From contig CAZVFT010000085.1 of assembly GCA_964626495.1 (NCBI GenBank), forward strand, positions 1 through 10,903: 10,903 bases of DNA, written 5' to 3'. A program made the translations under genes and the position numbers. This stretch comes from JACNLN01 sp964626495 (GTDB lineage: Bacteria; Fidelibacterota; Marinisomatia; Marinisomatales; CAZVFT01). A model generated the notes under the pieces. The model was not told the origin of the DNA and did not search any database. It worked only from the letters and a program-made list of their open reading frames with translations. Below are positions 7,232 through 10,903 of this stretch, one piece after another; positions within the stretch are counted from its first letter, which is position 1, and the number at the start of each line of letters is the position of its first letter.

Positions 7232-7236
7232 CTCCT
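7232..7236 (-). promoter_or_regulatory. Shine-Dalgarno overlapping the upstream stop, sets a TTG start
   Basis: AGGAG on the minus strand shares two bases with the TAG stop of the coiled-coil gene and lies 9 nt before the TTG at 7222. Together with a gap of only 12 nt this predicts translational coupling of the sigma factor to the preceding gene. Confidence 0.65.
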
Positions 7237-7639
7237 ATTTGGAAGAACCAGAATTCTTCTCATCTACACTCTCGGATTCATCCGATACTTCAGATAAATT
7301 TGCCGTTTCGAATTCTTCCTTAATTTTTTCTATCTGTTCCTTTTTTTGTTGTATCTGTTTTTTAATTTCCTTTGCTTTTTGAAGGTACCCAACGAATTGG
7401 TCATTCCCAGAAAAGTTTGTCACATTTGCTTCAGCCGAGTCGTATGCAAACTTACCCAATTCTGAGTAGTTTTTCTCGAGATCACGTTGAAGTTGGTGGA
7501 TTTCCAATTTTATCTTGCCAATTTTAGTTAATTCCTCTGTTTTGGTAGCAGCTACTTTCCCAAACGTTTCTGCCTTCTCAACTGCGACGTTTCCCCAGAT
7601 CTTCAATTTGTCTTTTAAATCATTCCAAATTGTTACCAT
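7235..7639 (-). CDS. Small coiled-coil protein upstream of the sigma factor gene
   Basis: A 134-residue soluble protein with no signal peptide or membrane helix. An amphipathic N-terminal half (about 1-40, rich in Lys/Ala/Glu) leads into a central segment Leu-Glu-Ile-His-Gln-Leu-Gln-Arg-Asp-Leu, followed by a Glu-Leu-Gly-Lys motif. A strong Lys/Gln/Glu coiled coil (about 85-112) precedes an acidic Ser/Glu/Asp tail. Small proteins with an 'Ile-x-x-Leu-x-x-Glu-Leu-x-Lys-x-Tyr-x-Glu-Leu-Gly' pattern occur widely with unknown function. The ATG start has AAGGAG 5 nt upstream. Tight linkage to the sigma-factor gene could mean a regulatory role, but nothing in the sequence shows this. Confidence 0.8.
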   Translation of the reverse strand: MVTIWNDLKDKLKIWGNVAVEKAETFGKVAATKTEELTKIGKIKLEIHQLQRDLEKNYSELGKFAYDSAEANVTNFSGNDQFVGYLQKAKEIKKQIQQKKEQIEKIKEEFETANLSEVSDESESVDEKNSGSSK

Positions 7640-7708
7640 GACTTCTCCTTTTTAAAATTAATTTAAATCATTGAGATCGGTTTTTCACTTGATTAATTCA
7701 CCAGTTTT

Positions 7709-7821
7709 GTAATTATGTGAATGCGTCATCTTGAGGTTTGAGTTTTTATCGACGATAAAACGTAAATATGTAATTATGTAAATAATGCTCCTTTACATAA
7801 TTACGTTTTACATAATTACGT
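7709..7821. repeat. Four copies of a GTAATTATGTAAA motif, two in each orientation
   Basis: Forward copies lie at 7709-7721 (one mismatch) and 7770-7782; reverse copies TTTACATAATTAC lie at 7792-7804 and 7807-7819. The 7770 and 7792 copies form a perfect 13-bp inverted repeat with a 9-nt loop. The last two are perfect tandem copies of a 15-bp unit (TTTACATAATTACGT). Possible roles are a regulator's binding sites, a dispersed repeat, or the ends of a small non-autonomous element. Confidence 0.75.
7744..7760. repeat. 17-bp perfect palindrome TTTTATCG-A-CGATAAAA
   Basis: Two 8-bp arms surround a single central A. The one-base centre is too tight for an RNA hairpin, so a dimeric protein-binding site is the more natural reading. 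It lies about 105 bp upstream of the coiled-coil/sigma-factor pair, where an operator could act, but no regulator is identified. Confidence 0.55.
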
Positions 7822-7834
7822 AGCGTTATGCCTG

Positions 7835-7875
7835 CCCTGTGAAATGTGGAACGAAGTGGAACTATTTCTACAGGG
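7835..7875. repeat. Intergenic hairpin, 11 bp with one bulge
   Basis: CCCTGT-GAAAT (7835-7845) pairs with ATTTC-T-ACAGGG (7864-7875), with one bulged T and an 18-nt loop containing GGAAC twice. This kind of short 'CCCTG...CAGGG' element is common as a dispersed intergenic repeat in many bacterial genomes. It is not followed by a T-run. Confidence 0.5.
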
Positions 7876-8065
7876 ATTTCTCTATCCATTATTATTACGG
7901 TACTTGCATTAGTTAGTATGGTTGCCCATAAATTATCCGGGTTCAATGTTGTAGATTTTATCAATCGGTTTACCATCAAATTTACGAAATAAGGCTTCAT
8001 AACAGCAATTCAACAGTATATCCTGTAAAATATATCTGGATAGATAAAAAAATACTCCGGATAAA

Positions 8066-8620
8066 TCAAGCTACACCACCCAGTCCTGATATCTCGAATG
8101 TTTTTATCCCAAGGCTTTCTGCAGCATATTCCCATTTCAGTTCATCAGGGGTATGAAAAATAAATTCAATGTTTGTCGATTGCATCAACCAGTCACCATT
8201 TTTAATCTCACGTTCAAGCTGCCCGCCCAGCCATCCAGCATATCCAAGCATTAAACGAAACTCCTTAGGACCCTCTTTACTATGAATATCTCTGAGGGTA
8301 TTTTTACTGGACGTTATTGAAAAATCTTCCGATATTTTTATGGTCTCACGACTAATATAATCTGAAGTGTGCAAAATAACCCCTCGCTCCACAGAGACAG
8401 GCCCACCAAAATAGACGGTAGGAACAATATTCAGAAGGTTATCCTCATCAATATAAAGAGACTTCATAAATTCTTCGTCAGTTTCACCAAATGGTTTATT
8501 GATGATGAATCCCATTGCACCATTTGTGTTGTGTTTGCTGATATATACCACAGAACGCCCGAAGAAGGGGTCCTTCATATGTGGCATCGCGATTAATATG
8601 TGATTTACTAATGAATCCAC
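8066..8620 (-). CDS. yqgE: YqgE/AlgH family protein
   Basis: A 184-residue cytosolic protein of the UPF0301 (YqgE/AlgH, DUF179) family. Family signatures are in order: Leu-Ile-Ala-Met-Pro-His near the start, Asp-Pro-Phe-Phe-x-Arg-Ser-Val-Val-Tyr-Ile, Gly-Ala-Met-Gly-Phe-Ile-Ile-Asn-Lys-Pro, Phe-Gly-Gly-Pro-Val at about 72-76, and Leu-Gly-Tyr-Ala-Gly-Trp-x-x-Gly-Gln-Leu-Glu at about 124-135. Length is typical. The biochemical role of the family is not settled; in some proteobacteria it was linked to regulation of alginate genes. The GTG start at 8620 gives the usual N-terminus but has no Shine-Dalgarno sequence. A TATAAT hexamer (8621-8626) abuts the start codon, too close to be its own -10 unless the true start is further in. 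Confidence 0.94.
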   Translation of the reverse strand: MDSLVNHILIAMPHMKDPFFGRSVVYISKHNTNGAMGFIINKPFGETDEEFMKSLYIDEDNLLNIVPTVYFGGPVSVERGVILHTSDYISRETIKISEDFSITSSKNTLRDIHSKEGPKEFRLMLGYAGWLGGQLEREIKNGDWLMQSTNIEFIFHTPDELKWEYAAESLGIKTFEISGLGGVA

Positions 8621-8894
8621 ATTATAACTTAATTCAAATTCTTAGCGATGTCCAATATTGTTTTCCTCCCCAAATTCCAATATCAAGTTGTGAAATCGGA
8701 TTTGAATTTACTTAAAAACGACACTACTCAACTTGATGTGTTTTAGATGGAAATAATGTGGGATCTACGTTACAAATTCCGTGAATCGTGAATGAAATAT
8801 CAGAAATGTAATTATAAATAAGATAATTATCGAAATAATTCAAATATTGGATTAACTTAAATTGAATTGAAATAAGAAGGGATTAACCAACGGG
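8621..8894. other. Divergent intergenic region between yqgE and the CsgG-like gene
   Basis: This 274-bp, AT-rich stretch must hold promoters for both flanking genes, but I cannot pick a convincing pair. It contains the 10-bp palindrome GATAATTATC (8822-8831), a 9-bp inverted repeat ATCAAGTTG/CAACTTGAT (8682-8690, 8729-8737) with a 38-nt loop, and AAGAAGGG (8874-8881), a possible but distant ribosome site for the GTG at 8895. Confidence 0.5.
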
Positions 8895-10319
8895 GTGAGT
8901 AAACGTATATTTGGTTATTACTTCCCTATCGCTTTTGCGATATCAGTATCTCTATATGCCCAGGACACCCGTCCAACTGTGGCCATTATCGATTTTGAAG
9001 CTCAAGATATTTCCCAAGCGGAATCTAAGACCCTCACCGAACGGTTGCGTACGGAGATTGGCAATACCGATGCTGCCCGCCTGATTGAACGAAAAACACT
9101 TGATAAAATTCTTTAGGAGCAAGGATTACAGCAGACGGGCTGTACCAGCGATGAGTGCGTGGCGGAAGTGGGTCAGCTGCTGGGTGCCGAATTCATGATT
9201 AGCGGCGCTATCGGAAAGGTGGGAAACTCATATACCATTGATGTCCGTATGTTTTCCGTGGAGACAGGCGTTACTGAACGGACAAAAAACGTGACCTACA
9301 TTGGGGATATTGACGGACTTATAACCGAGATGGAAATCCTCTCCTGGGAAATCATGAACCTGAAAGCTCCGACGAGATTAAGATTGAAACGGAAGGATGA
9401 GATAGAATTACCCACTATAGCAGTTCTTGATTTTGAAGGAAGGGGAATTCCCCGGATGGAAGCGCAAACCCTCACGGATCGTTTCAGTACTGAATTAGGA
9501 AATACAGGAGCAATTCGTCTTGTGGAACGCAATACTATGAAGGAAGTGTTAAAAGAGCAGGATTTTCAACAGACAGGCTGTACCAGCGACGAATGTGCCG
9601 TGGAAGTTGGACAGTTGCTGGGGGTGGAATTTATGATAAGCGGTGCCCTGGGAAAGGTGGGAAATACCTATACTATCGATGCGAAGATGTTTGCTGTAAG
9701 AACTGGTGCAGCAGAAGCGACAAAGAGTATTTCTTACCAGGGTGAGGTGGACGGCTTAATTACGGAAATTGAGATCCTCGCTTGGAACATTGTAAAACTG
9801 GATCCCCCAAGAAGTCTGCTGGAAAAACGCATTTTAGGAACAAAAGCATTTCTTGAGAAGCAGGCTGCCGCTGTGGTAAAGACACGAGCCGGAGCTATCA
9901 TTCGGTCACTCACATTTCCCGGTTGGGGACATCTCTATGCGGAAAAGAAAGGATGGGGCTATAGCTGGGCGGTGACTGAACTGGCGACATTAGGACTGAT
10001 TTATGCCGGTTACAACAGCTACCAGACGGCGAATGACGACTACAACAGATTTACCAATCTCTACAACAATGAGACGGACACGGATTTGATTGCTGAGTAC
10101 CGTGCCAAGGCGGAGAAGAGTCATAGCGATATCGAGACTGCCACCGAGATGATCAAAACCATGACCTCTGTGGCAGCGGCTGTCTGGATCGGTAACGCCC
10201 TACATACATATCTCAGCTGGCCGAGGAAGGAGAAGAAAAAAACCGCTGCCGTAGGACTGAGATTTAATCGGGACACGAAGCAGGTTCAATTGAATTGGTA
10301 CATCACACTTGGAAATTAA
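8895..10319 (+). pseudogene. Tandem CsgG-like domain protein gene interrupted by in-frame TAG
   Basis: One reading frame of 474 codons broken only by TAG at 9114-9116. The intact product would have a signal peptide (1-22, ending LYA before QD) and two tandem CsgG/FlgO-like domains (8973-9410 and 9411 to about 9830, a 438-nt period). The C-terminal membrane module is described in the next entry. Each domain starts Pro-Thr-(Val/Ile)-Ala-(Ile/Val)-(Ile/Leu)-Asp-Phe-Glu and carries Thr-Gly-Cys-Thr-Ser-Asp-Glu-Cys. Alignment of the repeats puts the TAG opposite Lys (AAA at 9552), with Leu before and Glu-Gln after in both. No indel accompanies it, so it is a single nonsense change, a sequencing error or readthrough. 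The domain type is known from curli secretion and lipoprotein activators (LpoB-like); a role in outer-membrane or periplasmic assembly is inference. As it stands, translation yields a 73-residue exported fragment. Confidence 0.75.
9159..10319 (+). CDS. Open C-terminal part: 1.5 CsgG-like domains plus membrane module
   Basis: This is the long frame left after the amber codon (open from 9117). The first GTG, at 9159, falls inside domain 1 and has no Shine-Dalgarno sequence, so it is unlikely to be a natural start, and the product would lack the signal peptide. It keeps the back half of domain 1, all of domain 2 and a C-terminal part (from about 9880). That part has Ile-Arg-Ser-Leu-x-Phe-Pro-Gly-Trp-Gly-His-Leu-Tyr, a signature seen in DUF5683-type membrane proteins. 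It is followed by hydrophobic helices, an Asp/Asn/Tyr-rich spacer, a second Ala/Val-rich helix ending near Trp-Pro-Arg, and a short beta-strand tail. The sustained coding character after the stop suggests the break is recent or bypassed. The cohesin-like gene follows 6 nt later. Confidence 0.6.
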   Translation: MAEVGQLLGAEFMISGAIGKVGNSYTIDVRMFSVETGVTERTKNVTYIGDIDGLITEMEILSWEIMNLKAPTRLRLKRKDEIELPTIAVLDFEGRGIPRMEAQTLTDRFSTELGNTGAIRLVERNTMKEVLKEQDFQQTGCTSDECAVEVGQLLGVEFMISGALGKVGNTYTIDAKMFAVRTGAAEATKSISYQGEVDGLITEIEILAWNIVKLDPPRSLLEKRILGTKAFLEKQAAAVVKTRAGAIIRSLTFPGWGHLYAEKKGWGYSWAVTELATLGLIYAGYNSYQTANDDYNRFTNLYNNETDTDLIAEYRAKAEKSHSDIETATEMIKTMTSVAAAVWIGNALHTYLSWPRKEKKKTAAVGLRFNRDTKQVQLNWYITLGN

Positions 10320-10325
10320 CCGCTA

Positions 10326-10889
10326 ATGAACGTGAATAAAACGCAAATGAAAAATTTTATTATACCCAGTTTATTTATTACTTATATCCTATTTGTATCG
10401 TGTGAGGTTCCTACCGAGAGTTATGACAATCCCCTTGATACCGAGACAGCAGAAGAAGAGGGTTTTGAAACGCCAGCACTGGTCTTTTTCCCAGATGAAG
10501 TGAGCGTGAACTTAGGCGCCAGCGTGACGCTGGATGTATTTGCTATGGAAGTTGAGAACCTGGCCGGTTCCCATATTCAACTGAGCTACGACAAGAGCAA
10601 GCTGCAGCTACTTTCACTTAATACCGGAGATATGTTCTCTGGAGCCAGTGAACTGATCTTCCTTTATGAAGATGATCCTTCGACGGGTACGATTGACATC
10701 TACACCTCGTTCCTGGGCGGGGATACTATTTCCGTTTCCGGTACAGGCAGCCTTGCCAGCTTGGTGATGACCACTATGACTGCCGGTCAATCCACCCTTA
10801 CTTACACGGCGGAATGCGAATTGGCTGACCCGGATGACAACCCAATTGAGATAAAAGGTTTTGGGAAAGGAGTGGTGAATGCGCAGTGA
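10326..10889 (+). CDS. Cohesin-like domain lipoprotein
   Basis: A 187-residue predicted lipoprotein. The signal peptide ends in a lipobox Phe-Val-Ser-Cys (Cys26), where lipid would be attached. A short acidic linker with Tyr-Asp-Asn-Pro-Leu-Asp, common near the N-terminus of FCB lipoproteins, leads to a beta-sandwich (about 52-187) of cohesin type. Its features are Val-Ser-Val-Asn-Leu-Gly-Ala-Ser-Val-Thr-Leu near the start, Ile-Gln-Leu-Ser-Tyr-Asp-x-Ser-Lys-Leu in the middle, and a Gly-Ser-Leu-Ala-Ser-Leu strand late. Cohesins bind dockerins; in non-cellulosomal bacteria such domains occur on surface proteins of unknown use, and no dockerin is in the window. An ATG at 10347 would give a more typical short lipoprotein signal (Cys19); neither start has a good ribosome site. 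It probably shares an operon with the CsgG-like gene and lies at the outer membrane. Confidence 0.85.
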   Translation: MNVNKTQMKNFIIPSLFITYILFVSCEVPTESYDNPLDTETAEEEGFETPALVFFPDEVSVNLGASVTLDVFAMEVENLAGSHIQLSYDKSKLQLLSLNTGDMFSGASELIFLYEDDPSTGTIDIYTSFLGGDTISVSGTGSLASLVMTTMTAGQSTLTYTAECELADPDDNPIEIKGFGKGVVNAQ

Positions 10890-10903
10890 ACCCCAAATAA
10901 TAC

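Larger units (their letters stand above)
7640..8065. other. Intergenic region filled with inverted and tandem repeats
   Basis: This 426-bp gap between the coiled-coil gene and yqgE contains the palindrome at 7744-7760, the TTTACATAATTAC repeat group at 7709-7821 and a hairpin at 7835-7875. The remainder (about 7880-8065) is AT-rich with no clear gene. An 84-codon minus-strand frame at 7746-8000 lacks a Shine-Dalgarno sequence and runs through the repeats, so I do not call it. The segment is probably a composite of dispersed repeats. Confidence 0.6.

Noticed and set aside
7746..8000. 84-codon open frame on the minus strand
   Set aside because: It lacks a ribosome site, its last third is encoded by the repeat cluster (giving repeated Asn-Tyr-Val-Lys-type residues), and it matches no family I know.
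7920..8040. Protein-like minus-strand stretch in another frame, ending Asn-Ile-Glu-Pro-Gly before a stop
   Set aside because: The frame has only about 45 codons and no start codon; it may be a gene remnant but I cannot support it.
8621..8626. TATAAT hexamer directly before the yqgE GTG
   Set aside because: As a -10 it would place transcription start inside the coding sequence, and no -35 element is well placed. It may be chance in AT-rich DNA.
8682..8737. 9-bp inverted repeat ATCAAGTTG/CAACTTGAT
   Set aside because: The 38-nt loop and short arms are within chance expectation for this region, so it is only mentioned in the intergenic entry.
9114..9116. Pyrrolysine or selenocysteine recoding at the TAG
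   Set aside because: Selenocysteine uses UGA, and nothing in the window points to pyrrolysine machinery; the equivalent codon in repeat 2 is plain lysine, so a point mutation is simpler.

Overview
The window looks like a chromosomal segment of a Gram-negative bacterium of the FCB superphylum (Bacteroidota and relatives; a Marinimicrobia/Fidelibacterota-like lineage is my best guess, by inference only). The evidence is a short primary-type sigma factor lacking region 1.1, secreted proteins that all keep glutamine right after the predicted signal-peptide cut, CsgG-like and cohesin-like secreted proteins, and AT-rich coding sequence. There is no rRNA, CRISPR array, transposase or integrase.

Layout. 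Positions 1-458 hold no convincing gene. A small secreted protein of unknown function (459-866, +) converges with another (879-1388, -), which appears to have a leaderless promoter. A hairpin-rich GC island (1411-1490) separates it from a selenocysteine tRNA (1492-1584, -). Next comes a compact minus-strand operon, read right to left: miaB (tRNA methylthiotransferase), a LapA-domain membrane protein, a LapB-like TPR membrane protein and a secreted TPR/SPOR protein. Gaps are 0-5 nt and the tRNA lies just downstream. Upstream, also on the minus strand, are a membrane-anchored M23 peptidase (5330-6277), an RpoD/SigA-family sigma factor (6374-7222), a coiled-coil protein translationally linked to it (7235-7639), a repeat-filled intergenic region (7640-8065) and yqgE (8066-8620).

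Right end. After a divergent intergenic region (8621-8894) the strand switches and GC content rises visibly. A gene with two tandem CsgG-like domains and a C-terminal membrane module (8895-10319, +) is broken by one in-frame TAG codon. It is followed 6 nt later by a cohesin-like lipoprotein gene (10326-10889).

How the genes fit together. Most of the minus-strand block concerns the cell envelope (peptidoglycan hydrolase, SPOR protein, LapAB pair) with core information genes (miaB, sigma factor, tRNA-Sec) among them. The right-hand pair looks like a lineage-specific outer-membrane or surface module. I do not see a complete, clearly novel defence or mobile system. The most notable observations are the amber codon in the duplicated CsgG-like gene, the cysteine-free LapB-like protein, the irregular tRNA-Sec, the uniform L-x-[A/G/S]-Q-[D/E] signal-peptide end, and the repeat cluster at 7709-7875.
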